The notes beneath the pieces were generated by a model. It worked only from the letters and a program-made list of their open reading frames with translations, was not told the origin of the DNA and made no database searches. Shown piece after piece: positions 1 to 7,808 of a stretch of 15,294 bases of DNA (position 1 is the first letter of the stretch; every line of letters starts with the position of its first letter). The stretch is from Aureococcus anophagefferens (taxonomy: Eukaryota > Sar > Pelagophyceae > Pelagomonadales > Pelagomonadaceae): contig NW_008705563.1 in the NCBI RefSeq assembly GCF_000186865.1, forward strand, positions 269,008-284,301, written 5' to 3'. The position numbers were made by a program, and so were the translations under genes.

Positions 1-533
1 TCGAGCGCGACACGCCGCCGCCGACGGCGCGCGGCCTCGTCACCTGAGGCGCGCCCGCCGCCCTTTTGCGCCCCCCTTGTTCACCTCGCCTCGCCTCGCC
101 TTCGCTCCGCCCCCGACAAACGTAGAATCTCTTGTTGCCCACGCGCCGGGGCGCTCTCCGCGGACGGACGCGCGCCGACGGCGCGCTCGCGCGAGGCTCG
201 GGGCGCGGTCGGAGCGGCGGCCCTTTTTTGCAGCCCGACGGCACCCGGCCTACGCCTCGGCCGAGACGTGTGTCGCCGGCGCGCGCATGAAACGGCGCGG
301 CGGCGGGATAGGTCGGGATCGGATCTCCAAGCGCTGCGGTCGAGGCGCCACTGACAAAGTCTCCGTCGTCGGCGCGCGCGCCCCAGGCAACGACCGTCGA
401 GGCCGTTTCGCTGCGCAGCGTGCCCGCGGCCGACGCGTAGGCGACCCCGACGCCCGCCCACGTCGCGCCGCTCGGAGGAGACGTCCACAAAGGCGGCGCG
501 CATCGCGGGCAAAGGTCTGGAAAGCCAGTCGCG
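1..533. other. Upstream region of the HECT gene
   Basis: No gene here can be supported. On the + strand, codons from base 3 read ERDTPPPTARGLVT and then stop at 45-47. This could be the tail of an upstream gene, but 14 residues are too few to tell. The rest is GC-rich DNA ending in GGCAAAGG-like sequence before the HECT start codon, and it presumably carries the 5' UTR and promoter. No TATA-like box was seen. Confidence 0.4.
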
Positions 534-3500
534 ATGTTCGACGGCAGCGACCGGTCGAAGCGGCAGATCCGCCTCGGCGGGCGCAAGACCGACTCGAACA
601 GCGCGGAGCTCCTGCGCCGCGCGCGCGTCGAGCGGGAGGCGCGCGCGGCGGAGAAGCGGCGCCAGGCGTCGGCGCTCCGGCTCGCGGCGTGGTACCGCGG
701 GCGCCGCGCCGCGAAACGGTGGCGCCGCGGCCTGCGGGCCACCTGGGACAAGAACGTGGCGGACCTCGGCGCGATCCAGGCCGTCTTCGCCGCGAAAGGG
801 GCGGCCTTCGCGGCGCCGCCGGCGACGGCGCTCGCTTTGACGCGGGCGTTCCTCGCGTTCCACAGCGACCGCGACGGCGACCGGCTGGAGCGGTGCTGCG
901 CGCTGGCCGTGACCGCGCCGCTCCCGCGCGTCGTCGCGAAGCGCCTCGCGGACGCGGCCGTGTCGCGCCTCGAGGCCGCGGCGGACGCGCCCGGCGGCGC
1001 GGACCGGCGCCACTCGGGCGCGGCGCTCGCCGCGCTCGCGTCGCCCGCGGCGGATTTGTGGGCCGGCGCCGCGCGCGAGACCCTGCTCCTCGGCGCCGCG
1101 CCGCGCTGCTGCGCCGTGCTCGGCGCCGCGCTCGCAATCGGCGACGCGGCGCGCGTCGCGGCCGACGCCGCGGCCGTCGCCGTCGGCGCCGCGGCGAGCG
1201 CCGCGGCGCGGCCGTCGCCGCTCGGCGAGCGGGCGCTCGTCGCGTTCTGCGTCGACGTGCTCGGCGCGCCGCGAAACGCCGTCGCCGCCGGCGGCCACGA
1301 CGGCTGGCTCCGGACCGGGAACTCGCTCCTCGCCGCGCTCGACGCGCTCCGCGGCGACCGGGCCGCGCTCGCCGCGGTCGCGCCGACGGCGCGCGGCGCG
1401 CGCTTACTGGCGGCGGTCTTCGACCTGGCCGCGCGCGCCGACGCGTCGCCCGCGCTCGCGCGCGCCGCGGCCGACGTCGCGACGGCGCTCGCGGCGGGCC
1501 TCGGCCGCGACGCCGTCGAGCGGTCCGAGGAGCCGGGGAAGCTCGGGGCCGGCGGCACCGTCGAGGCGACGGCGCAGCGCCAGGAGGAGGACGACGACGA
1601 CGACAGCGACGACGAGCCGCGGACGGCGACGTCGACGACCTTAAACAAGGTCGTGCTCCTCGACGCCGCCGTCGCCGCGGCCGTCGACGCGCGCGACCGG
1701 TCCTTCGCGCCCACGGGCGACCGGTCCTGCGCCGCCGACGTCGCGCGGCTCGCGAAGCCCTTCGCGGCCAAGCTCTTCGCCGACGCGGCCGACGACGACG
1801 CGCTGGCCGCGGCGGCGGCGTTCGGCGCCGCCGTCATCGCCCGCGCGGGCCGCGCGCCCCGGAGCCGCGTGGCCTTCGGGCACCAGCCGACCCTCGTGTC
1901 GGCCGTCGTCGACGCCGTCGCCTTCGGCCGCCGGGGGGCGGCGGTGGACGGCCTCTGGCGCCTCGCGGCGACGGGGCACGACGAGGCGGCGCTGTCGCTC
2001 TTTTGCGTCGCGTACTCGCAGCGGCTGCTGACCATGGACGACGAGACGTTATTAGCGCAAGGGACGGGGACGATCGCCGCCGTCGTCGCCAAGCTCCGCG
2101 ATTTCCTCTACGAGACGCTCTGGGTCGGCCAGGTTTTGCAGGCGCAGGAGCCCGCGGCCTGCGGCCGCCTGCTGCTCGTGGCGGCGGCGGCGCGGCTGCT
2201 GAGCCACCTGCGGGACCGCGTGGGCCGCGCGCCGGGGCTCGACGGCGACGACCTGTGGCGCTGGCGCGACGTCCGCTTGAGCGAGCGCCTCGCTGAGGAT
2301 TCCGCGGCGCCGCGGCCGGACTCGTCCGACGACGACGACGACGCCATGGACGTCGACGCGCAGGCGCTGCCCTGGGCGTCGAACTCGGGCCGGCGCCGCC
2401 GCCAGCCCATGGACGTCGACGGGCCGCCGGCGGCCGCGGCCGACGACGGCGCGGCGCTGAGCCGCGAGCCGCGCGTGGCCCAGGTCCTCGCGGCCGTGCC
2501 CTTCGTCGTGCCCTTCGTCCAGCGCGTGGCCCTGTTCCAGGCCCTGGTCGACGGCGACCGCCGCGCGCACCAGTCGGACGCCGCGGCGGCGCTCGCGGCG
2601 ATCCGGCCGCTCGGCGTCCGCGCGAAGGTGCGGCGCGACGCGCTCTTCGACGACAGTATGGCGGCGCTGGCGGACCTGCCGGCGGACCAGCTCAAGTCGC
2701 GGGTCCAGATCACCTTCGTCAACGAGGCGGGCCACGAGGAGGCGGGCATCGACGGCGGCGGCGTCTTCAAGGAGTTTTTAGACGAGCTCTCGAAGGCCGC
2801 GTTCGACCCGGAGCGGGGCGGGTTGTTCCGCAGCGCGACGGACGGCGCGCTCTACGCCGGCGGCGGCGCGCGGGACGCGTCCACGCTGCGCAAGTACGAG
2901 TTCTGCGGCCGCGTCATCGCGAAGGCGCTCTACGAGCGCGTCCTGGTCGAGCCGCGGTTCGCGCGGTTCTTCCTCAACAAGGCGCTGGGCAAGTACAACT
3001 ACTTCGACGATTTGAGGTCGTTGGACGCGGGCCTCTACGCCCAGCTGTCGCGGCTGAAGAACCTCGACGACGCGGACCTCGCGGCGCTGGATCTGCGCTT
3101 CGAGGTCACGTCCGTCGACGCGCGCGGCCGGCCCGGCGACGTACCGCTCGCGCCGGGCGGCCGGGACACGGCCGTCGACGCGTCGAACCGGGCGCGCTAC
3201 GTCCAGCTCGTCGCGCACCACCGCCTCAACGTCGAGACGCGGCGGCCCTCGGCCGCGTTCCTCCGGGGCCTCCGCGCCGTCGTGCCCGCGCGGTGGCTCA
3301 AGATGTTCGACGCCGAGGAGCTCCAGACTTTGGTTTCGGGCGACGACCGGCCCCTGGACGTCGAGGACTGGCGGGCCCACGCGCACTACGGCGGCGGCTA
3401 CCACCCGTCGCAGCCCATCATCGCGTGGTTCTGGGAGGTCGTCGCCGAGTTCTCGGCCGAGGACCGCGCGGGGCTCCTGCGCTTCATCACGTCCTGCAGC

Positions 3501-3701
3501 CGGCCGCCCCTGTTGGGGTTCAAGTGCCTCAACCCGCTCATCTCCATCCACAAGGTCCAGATCGCGAGTGACGAGGAGCGGCTCCCCACGGCGGGCACGT
3601 GCATGAACCTCCTCAAGCTCCCGAACTACTCATCCAAGGCCGCGCTCAAGGAGAAGCTCCTCTACTCCATCCGCAACGCCCACGGCTTCGAGCTCTCCTG
3701 A
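534..3701 (+). CDS. UBE3C: HECT-type E3 ubiquitin ligase, UBE3C/Hul5-like
   Basis: Predicted single-exon protein of 1055 aa, close to the usual length of UBE3C (about 1083 aa). HECT ligases take ubiquitin from an E2 onto a catalytic cysteine and pass it to a substrate. UBE3C/Hul5 is known to work at the proteasome, extending chains on poorly degraded or misfolded proteins. The N-terminus (MF, then LGG at 14-16 and an Arg/Glu-rich helix at 28-48) matches the UBE3C start, which supports this ATG. An IQ-like basic helix follows (about 49-65) but lacks the central Gln. The middle is an Ala-rich helical region with acidic linkers near 347-358 and 595-625. VPFVVPF lies before the HECT domain (about 700-1055), which includes AGIDGGGVFKEF and the active-site TCMNLLKLP with Cys1023. 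It ends in GFELS, as the family does. UBE3B also ends this way, but the N-terminus favours UBE3C. Confidence 0.93.
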   Translation: MFDGSDRSKRQIRLGGRKTDSNSAELLRRARVEREARAAEKRRQASALRLAAWYRGRRAAKRWRRGLRATWDKNVADLGAIQAVFAAKGAAFAAPPATALALTRAFLAFHSDRDGDRLERCCALAVTAPLPRVVAKRLADAAVSRLEAAADAPGGADRRHSGAALAALASPAADLWAGAARETLLLGAAPRCCAVLGAALAIGDAARVAADAAAVAVGAAASAAARPSPLGERALVAFCVDVLGAPRNAVAAGGHDGWLRTGNSLLAALDALRGDRAALAAVAPTARGARLLAAVFDLAARADASPALARAAADVATALAAGLGRDAVERSEEPGKLGAGGTVEATAQRQEEDDDDDSDDEPRTATSTTLNKVVLLDAAVAAAVDARDRSFAPTGDRSCAADVARLAKPFAAKLFADAADDDALAAAAAFGAAVIARAGRAPRSRVAFGHQPTLVSAVVDAVAFGRRGAAVDGLWRLAATGHDEAALSLFCVAYSQRLLTMDDETLLAQGTGTIAAVVAKLRDFLYETLWVGQVLQAQEPAACGRLLLVAAAARLLSHLRDRVGRAPGLDGDDLWRWRDVRLSERLAEDSAAPRPDSSDDDDDAMDVDAQALPWASNSGRRRRQPMDVDGPPAAAADDGAALSREPRVAQVLAAVPFVVPFVQRVALFQALVDGDRRAHQSDAAAALAAIRPLGVRAKVRRDALFDDSMAALADLPADQLKSRVQITFVNEAGHEEAGIDGGGVFKEFLDELSKAAFDPERGGLFRSATDGALYAGGGARDASTLRKYEFCGRVIAKALYERVLVEPRFARFFLNKALGKYNYFDDLRSLDAGLYAQLSRLKNLDDADLAALDLRFEVTSVDARGRPGDVPLAPGGRDTAVDASNRARYVQLVAHHRLNVETRRPSAAFLRGLRAVVPARWLKMFDAEELQTLVSGDDRPLDVEDWRAHAHYGGGYHPSQPIIAWFWEVVAEFSAEDRAGLLRFITSCSRPPLLGFKCLNPLISIHKVQIASDEERLPTAGTCMNLLKLPNYSSKAALKEKLLYSIRNAHGFELS

Positions 3702-3881
3702 GGACGGGGGTGCTACTTAAGGGGGCGCCGTCGCCGTCGATGGGGTCGGTCGTGCTCGGCAACGCGACGGAAAGATCCTGTGGCGACAGAGATCGATGCG
3801 ATGCCATGACACGGAGCGGGCAGCCTCTCTGAGGCGCTGACGGCCTCTGAGATGCCGCGCTGATCGCCAGGGGCCTCGCGG
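3702..3881. other. HECT 3' end and esterase 5' leader, with small uORFs
   Basis: A 180-base spacer between two genes on the same strand. It holds two tiny upstream frames: 3797-3841 (14 codons) and 3852-3863 (ATG CCG CGC TGA). The second has nearly the same first three codons as the esterase start 30 bases downstream (ATG CCG CGC GCG). A short inverted repeat, GCCTC-TCT-GAGGC, sits at 3823-3835. The transcript ends are unknown. Confidence 0.4.
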
Positions 3882-6029
3882 ATGCCGCGCGCGCTGCTGG
3901 TCGCGGCGGCCGCCGCCGTCATCGCCGCCGGCGACGACCACATGACCTGGTCCCAGGCGTCGTGCGTCCTCAAGGGCCGCAAGCTTGCGTATTTCGGGGA
4001 TTCGCAGTCGCGCTTCTGCTACTACGGTCTGAACGCGTTTCTGGGCACGGGCGCGCTGCGGTCCCGCGAGTTCAGCGACGCCGACGACGGGAACCTCGGC
4101 GACGGCCCGGGGAGCGACGACTACGACGGCGTCGAGTCGTGGAACGCGAACGGCCTGCTCCGGCCGCAGGCCGCGCACCGCATGCACGCCTGGGCCACCT
4201 TCGACGACTTCCGCACGGATTATTACTTCATTCAGGGCGTCTGGTGGGACGAACAAGACGAGACGGCCGTCGGCCGCGACGGCGCCTCCATCCGCGACGT
4301 CGTCCGCAACGACACGACGCTCGCGGACGTCGCGCGGACGCTGGACGCGGATTATGTTGTTTATAACATGGGCTGGTGGCAGCTCCTCGACGGCTTCACG
4401 GACTACAAGTGCGGGCGCGGCGCGGCGTCCCGCGGCCGCAACGACCGTTCAAGAGACGCGGGGACGACGGCGACCCGTCGTAGGCGCGACTGGTCCGACG
4501 CCTGCGAGGCCTGGTACGCGGCGACGCTCGAGGCCGTCGTCGACGGGCTCCTCGACGCGCCCGGCCGCCTCGGCGTCTACCGCACGTCGTCGTGCTGCGG
4601 CAAGGAGATCGACGACGTCCGGGACGCGTGGCGCCCGTCGCTCGAGCGGCAGAACGCGGCCGCGGCGCGCGTCATGGGCGACCGCGGCGTGCCCGTCGTC
4701 GACGTCTGGTCGCTCTACGGCGCGGACGACCTCGACGCCCACACCTTCGACGGCCTCCACGCGTGCGGCGAGCCCGCGCCGCCGACGCCCGCGAGGCTCT
4801 TTTCGACGCGCTCGCCCCCTCCCGCGCAGGAACGTGGCCATGTGCCACACGTGGAACACGATGGTCTTCCGCGCGCTCGACGCGCGCGCGGGCACGAAGT
4901 GCTTCGAGGGGGCCTACGCGCCGACGTACCGGCCGACGGCCTACGCGCCGTCCTACGAACCGACGGCCTACGCGCCGACGCCCCGGCCGTCGCCCCGGCC
5001 GACGCCCCGGCCGTCGCCCCGGCCGTCGCACCGGCCGTCGCGGGAGCCGACGACGGCCGCGCCGTCCCAGGCGCCGTCCCGGGAGCCGACGTCGCGGACG
5101 CCGACGACCGTCGCGCCGACGTCGATGAGGCCGACGACGGCGGAGCCGACGACGCGAGCGCCGACGACGACGGAGCCGACGACGCGAGCGCCGACGACGA
5201 CGGAGCCGACGACGCGAGCGCCGACGACGGCGGAGCCGACGAAGCGAGCGCCGACGACGGCGGAGCCGGCGAAGCCAGCGCCGACGACGGCGGAGCCGAT
5301 GACGCTCAACCCCCGACGCTCGGCCCGACGGCGGAGCCGACGACGCGACGGCCGTCGACCGCGGCGCCGACGTCGCGCGGCCCGACGCCGCTCGACTCGT
5401 CGCCCCCGACGCCCCCGACGCCGCTCGACTCGTCGCCTCCGTCGCTCGCGCGGACGCGCGCGCCGTCGCCGCCGCCCGCGGCCGCCGACGACGACGCCGC
5501 CGCCGTCGACGCGGCGTCGGCCGCCGTCTTCGCCGCCGTCGCCGCGGCCGCGCTCGCCGCGGCCGCGCTCGCCGCCGCCGCCGCCGCGCGCCGCGCGCCG
5601 CGGCCCGCCGTGCACTCGCGCGACAAGGAGTTCGTGAGCCTCTGCGTCGACGCGGCCCCGCCGCCGCCGCCGAAGACGCCGGAGAGGCGGCCCGACGGCG
5701 AGCTGGAGGACCTCGAGCTCGAGCTCTGGGAGGGCTGGACGTCGTCGCGGTCGCGCGACCCGGACGGCTCCCCGCCGGACTCGCCGCCGCGCTACACGCC
5801 CGTCTTCGCGACGCCCGAGCGGAGCGGCGACGACGCCGCCGCCGTCGGCCGCGCCGCCGGCGCCGGCGCCGCGGTCCGCGCGCTCGACCGCGACGGCGCC
5901 TTCGACGACGGCGAGGCCGACGGCGGCGTCGGCGGCGGCGCGCGCGACGGCCGGGAGGTCATGGGCCTCATCGCGCTCGCCGACGTCCACGCCGACGACG
6001 ACGACGACGACGACGACGACATAATTTGA
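3882..6029 (+). CDS. Membrane-tethered PC-esterase/SGNH-like protein with Thr/Pro stalk (one intron, one frame break)
   Basis: Likely an acyl-esterase or acyltransferase-like enzyme acting on glycans in the secretory pathway or at the cell surface. The start gives a signal peptide (MPRALLVAAAAAVIAAG). Family motifs in order: YFGDSQSR with Ser41, ADYVVYNMGWWQ with Asn162, and FDGLH with Asp290 and His293. Removing the 67-nt intron 4763-4829 gives DGLHANVAMCHTWN, matching the PC-esterase C-terminal block (DxxH, then WN). Next come a Thr/Pro stalk with six 30-nt repeats (5131-5310), an Ala-rich membrane segment (about 5500-5585), and a Pro-rich then acidic tail ending in nine Asp. Stalk and tail lie in different frames. 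One extra base in the C-run 5310-5314 would join them. As printed, the spliced frame runs into Arg-rich sequence and stops at 5637. The unspliced frame is open throughout. The domain call is firm, but the exact product is not. Confidence 0.78.
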   Translation: MPRALLVAAAAAVIAAGDDHMTWSQASCVLKGRKLAYFGDSQSRFCYYGLNAFLGTGALRSREFSDADDGNLGDGPGSDDYDGVESWNANGLLRPQAAHRMHAWATFDDFRTDYYFIQGVWWDEQDETAVGRDGASIRDVVRNDTTLADVARTLDADYVVYNMGWWQLLDGFTDYKCGRGAASRGRNDRSRDAGTTATRRRRDWSDACEAWYAATLEAVVDGLLDAPGRLGVYRTSSCCGKEIDDVRDAWRPSLERQNAAAARVMGDRGVPVVDVWSLYGADDLDAHTFDGLHACGEPAPPTPARLFSTRSPPPAQERGHVPHVEHDGLPRARRARGHEVLRGGLRADVPADGLRAVLRTDGLRADAPAVAPADAPAVAPAVAPAVAGADDGRAVPGAVPGADVADADDRRADVDEADDGGADDASADDDGADDASADDDGADDASADDGGADEASADDGGAGEASADDGGADDAQPPTLGPTAEPTTRRPSTAAPTSRGPTPLDSSPPTPPTPLDSSPPSLARTRAPSPPPAAADDDAAAVDAASAAVFAAVAAAALAAAALAAAAAARRAPRPAVHSRDKEFVSLCVDAAPPPPPKTPERRPDGELEDLELELWEGWTSSRSRDPDGSPPDSPPRYTPVFATPERSGDDAAAVGRAAGAGAAVRALDRDGAFDDGEADGGVGGGARDGREVMGLIALADVHADDDDDDDDDII
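4763..4829 (+). other. Intron in the PC-esterase gene, 67 nt
   Basis: GT at 4763 (GTGCGGCGAG) and AG at 4828-4829 (CCCGCGCAG). Removing it splits an Ala codon (GC plus G) and joins FDGLH to NVAMCHTWNTMVF, restoring the conserved C-terminal block of the PC-esterase fold in the frame that also encodes the Thr/Pro stalk. The length is not a multiple of three, so retention changes the downstream frame. Confidence 0.8.
5131..5310 (+). repeat. 30-nt tandem repeat, six copies, encoding the Thr/Pro stalk
   Basis: Six adjoining 30-base units start at 5131, 5161, 5191, 5221, 5251 and 5281. Units 2 and 3 are identical, and the last is the most diverged. In the spliced frame each unit encodes a PTTxEPTTRA-like decapeptide, typical of an O-glycosylated stalk. 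In the unspliced frame the same DNA encodes Asp/Ala-rich acidic repeats. A less regular Tyr-Ala-Pro-Thr and Arg-Pro-Ser/Thr run precedes it (about 4914-5040). The array ends exactly where the coding frame breaks. Confidence 0.9.
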
Positions 6030-6037
6030 CAAGAAAA

Positions 6038-7006
6038 TTAGGCCCCGTCGGGCTGGAGTGGGAGGAACGCCGCGGCGACGAAAAGAGCGACCCTCACGAG
6101 GGCCGCGAGGAGCGGCCTCAAAAGCCGCGGCGGCCGCAGGCCGAGGAAGCACAGGATCGCGTCGGGGTCCCGGTAGAAGCCCTCGCCGTCGAGCGCGTAC
6201 GCGTCGAGCGCGACGACCTCGGCCTTGCTCAGCCGGAAGCTCGCGGCGCCGCAGTTCTCCTCCGCCTGCGCCTTCGTGCGCGCCCCGGGGATGGGAACGA
6301 CGCCCTTGCAGATGCACCAGTTGAGGGCGACCTGGGTCGTCGTCCTGCCCGTCTTCTCCGCGACGACCTCGAGCGCGCGGAGCAGCGGCCGCGCCTTCGG
6401 GTTCGCGACGTCGTTTGCGTGCGACGCGCCGAGGCGCCCGGACGCGAGCGGCGCCCAGGCCAGCACCGTGACGCCGAGCTCGGCGCAGCACGCGAGCAGC
6501 CCGTCGGTCTCGGGCTTCCTGCGGAGCAGCGAGAACTCGATCTCGTTGAAGCGCAGCGGCACGCCGCGCTCCGCGAGGAGGCCGTGGAGCCGCCGCAGCG
6601 CGCGCTCGCCAAAGTTCGAGCAGCCGACGTGGTCGACGAGGCCCGCGCCGACGGCCGCGGCGAGGCCGTCCGCGAGCGCCGCGAGGTCGCCCCTGGGGAA
6701 GTGCACGAGGAAACCGTCGACCTTGGCCGCGCCGAGCGCGTCGAGCGAGTCGCGCAGCGACGCGACGAGCGCCTGCGGCGCGGCCGCGAGCGAGTTGAAC
6801 TTGGAGACGACGAAGGCCGGCCGCCGCGTCCGCGCCCGGAGCCCGCCGAGGCAGGCCTCGCTCGTCGGGTAGGCCTGCGCCGTGTTGAAGAGCGTGACGC
6901 CGGCGTCGAGCGCCGCGACGTAGGTGGCCTCGAGCGCGCCGGCGTCGAACTTCGCGGGGTCCGTGCCCCACTTGTTGCAGCCGATGCCCATGACGAGGTC
7001 GGGCAT
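6038..7006 (-). CDS. Aldo/keto reductase family protein
   Basis: Predicted 322-aa NADPH-dependent oxidoreductase with an (alpha/beta)8 barrel. The start at 7006 gives MPDLVMGIGCNKWG, a normal first strand. The frame is open for 71 more codons upstream, but that stretch is promoter repeat DNA. Motifs: GVTLFNTAQAYP at 37-47, SKFN with Lys69, LVHFP with His102, CSNFG at 129-133, and the cofactor site VPIPGARTKAQAEENCGA at 237-254. The usual tetrad is Asp-Tyr-Lys-His. Here it is Asn41, Tyr46, Lys69, His102, so the Asp is replaced, which may weaken or change activity. A hydrophobic tail (about 283-316) follows the barrel and could anchor the protein to a membrane. The stop lies only 8 bases from the stop of the convergent esterase gene. 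The substrate cannot be told. Confidence 0.9.
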   Translation of the reverse strand: MPDLVMGIGCNKWGTDPAKFDAGALEATYVAALDAGVTLFNTAQAYPTSEACLGGLRARTRRPAFVVSKFNSLAAAPQALVASLRDSLDALGAAKVDGFLVHFPRGDLAALADGLAAAVGAGLVDHVGCSNFGERALRRLHGLLAERGVPLRFNEIEFSLLRRKPETDGLLACCAELGVTVLAWAPLASGRLGASHANDVANPKARPLLRALEVVAEKTGRTTTQVALNWCICKGVVPIPGARTKAQAEENCGAASFRLSKAEVVALDAYALDGEGFYRDPDAILCFLGLRPPRLLRPLLAALVRVALFVAAAFLPLQPDGA

Positions 7007-7336
7007 TGGTGCTGCGTGCCCATCGGCGCCTCCATCGGCAGCCTCTTCACTGTGCGGTATCACAGGGAAAGGTCGGAGATTTGAAGGACCGCGCCGATGG
7101 TCGTCGACGCCTCCATCGGCGCCGGCAGCCTCTTCAACGCGGCTGCATCGACAGGGAAAGGTCGTGGTTTTTGAAGACCGCTCCGATGGACCGGGCGCGC
7201 GAATAGACTCACCGACCACGCGCGCACGCGCCGTTCAACGCGACCGCACCGCACGCATCGCCAAGCACCGCTCGACGAACCGCGCCGCCTACTCGACCAC
7301 TCGGACGCGCAAAGAGAACACCGACAGCGCTGCACG
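7007..7336. promoter_or_regulatory. Divergent promoter region between reductase and RING genes
   Basis: 330 bases between two start codons pointing apart, so it should hold both promoters and 5' UTRs. It contains an imperfect direct duplication (7028-7100 and 7109-7189) and five copies of CCATCGG or its complement CCGATGG (7020, 7032, 7094, 7113, 7183). The right part (7205-7336) is plainer, and its last bases before the RING start are A-richer. No TATA box was seen. Confidence 0.55.
7028..7189. repeat. Imperfect direct duplication in the promoter, two units
   Basis: Unit one is 7028-7100 (73 nt) and unit two 7109-7189 (81 nt). Both start GCCTCCATCGGC, pass through GCAGCCTCTTCA, share the exact 14-mer ACAGGGAAAGGTCG (7062-7075 and 7151-7164), then a TTTGAAG-ACCG block, and end in CCGATGG. 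The ends of each unit (CCATCGG and CCGATGG) are inverted copies of each other. Confidence 0.85.
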
Positions 7337-7808
7337 ATGGCCGCGACAAAGCGGCGCCGCACGGCCTCTTCGTCGTCGCAAATACTCGCGACCCCCATCG
7401 ACGACTGTCGCAGCGAGATTCCCGAAGTCTCTCTCCGATTGCGCGACGCGCTCAGTTGTAAGGTCTGTAAAGACTGGCTCGACGACCCCATCGTGCTCAA
7501 TTGCGGTTTCGCGCGGCGTCCCCGCGCGCGCGCCGGTCGCCCGAACTCCCGACGCCCGTCCCGCCGCGCGCGCGCCGCGTCGGACCGCCGCCCGCGCAGG
7601 CCACGCGCTCTGCCGCGACTGCGCGACGCAGTGGTTCGCGCAGCCGCAGCGTCCGACGTGCCCGACGTGCCGCCGCGAGGTGTCGAAGCGCGCGGCGGTG
7701 ACGAAGGCGCACAGCGTCCAGAGCGACCTCATCGCCGCCGTCGCGGCGGGGCGCGCGGCGTGCGAGGTCGCGGGGTCGCCCGCGCCGAAGAAGGCGCCCG
7801 CGAGGTGA
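7337..7808 (+). CDS. C3HC4 RING finger protein, probable E3 ubiquitin ligase
   Basis: Two exons (7337-7505 and 7600-7808) give a 125-aa protein. RING fingers bind two zinc ions and recruit an E2 enzyme. After splicing the ligands are Cys41, Cys44, Cys56, His58, Cys61, Cys64, Cys77 and Cys80, with spacing C-x2-C-x11-C-x-H-x2-C-x2-C-x12-C-x2-C, a canonical C3HC4 pattern. The intron falls inside the Gly between Cys56 and His58, so the finger exists only in the spliced product. A KRRR run at 5-8 could be a nuclear signal. The C-terminus is a short helical, Ala/Lys-rich tail with no other domain seen. The start ATG has a purine-poor but normal context (CACGATGG). The substrate is unknown. Confidence 0.85.
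7506..7599 (+). other. Intron in the RING gene, 94 nt
   Basis: GT at 7506 (GTTTCGCGCG) and AG at 7598-7599 (CCGCGCAG). Joining G7505 to GC at 7600-7601 makes the Gly codon of the Cys-Gly-His core and turns two broken half-fingers in different frames into one complete RING. That is strong evidence that the splice is real. Confidence 0.9.

Noticed and set aside
60..503. Possible minus-strand gene starting at 503 (MRAAFVDVSSERRD, then in another frame GVAYASAAGTLRSE)
   Set aside because: It needs a frame change with no clear intron, its start would lie only 30 bases from the HECT start, and no family is recognisable. Not excluded, but unsupported.
77..2296. 739-codon + frame overlapping the HECT gene
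   Set aside because: Mostly Arg/Gly/Ala with no motif; a GC-driven shadow of the UBE3C-like gene in another frame.
4968..6971. 667-codon minus-strand frame across the esterase and reductase
   Set aside because: Arg/Val-rich shadow; it overlaps two well-supported genes in the wrong frame and has no motifs.
7007..7219. 71-residue N-terminal extension of the reductase
   Set aside because: It is made of the duplicated promoter block, and the internal Met fits the family start exactly.
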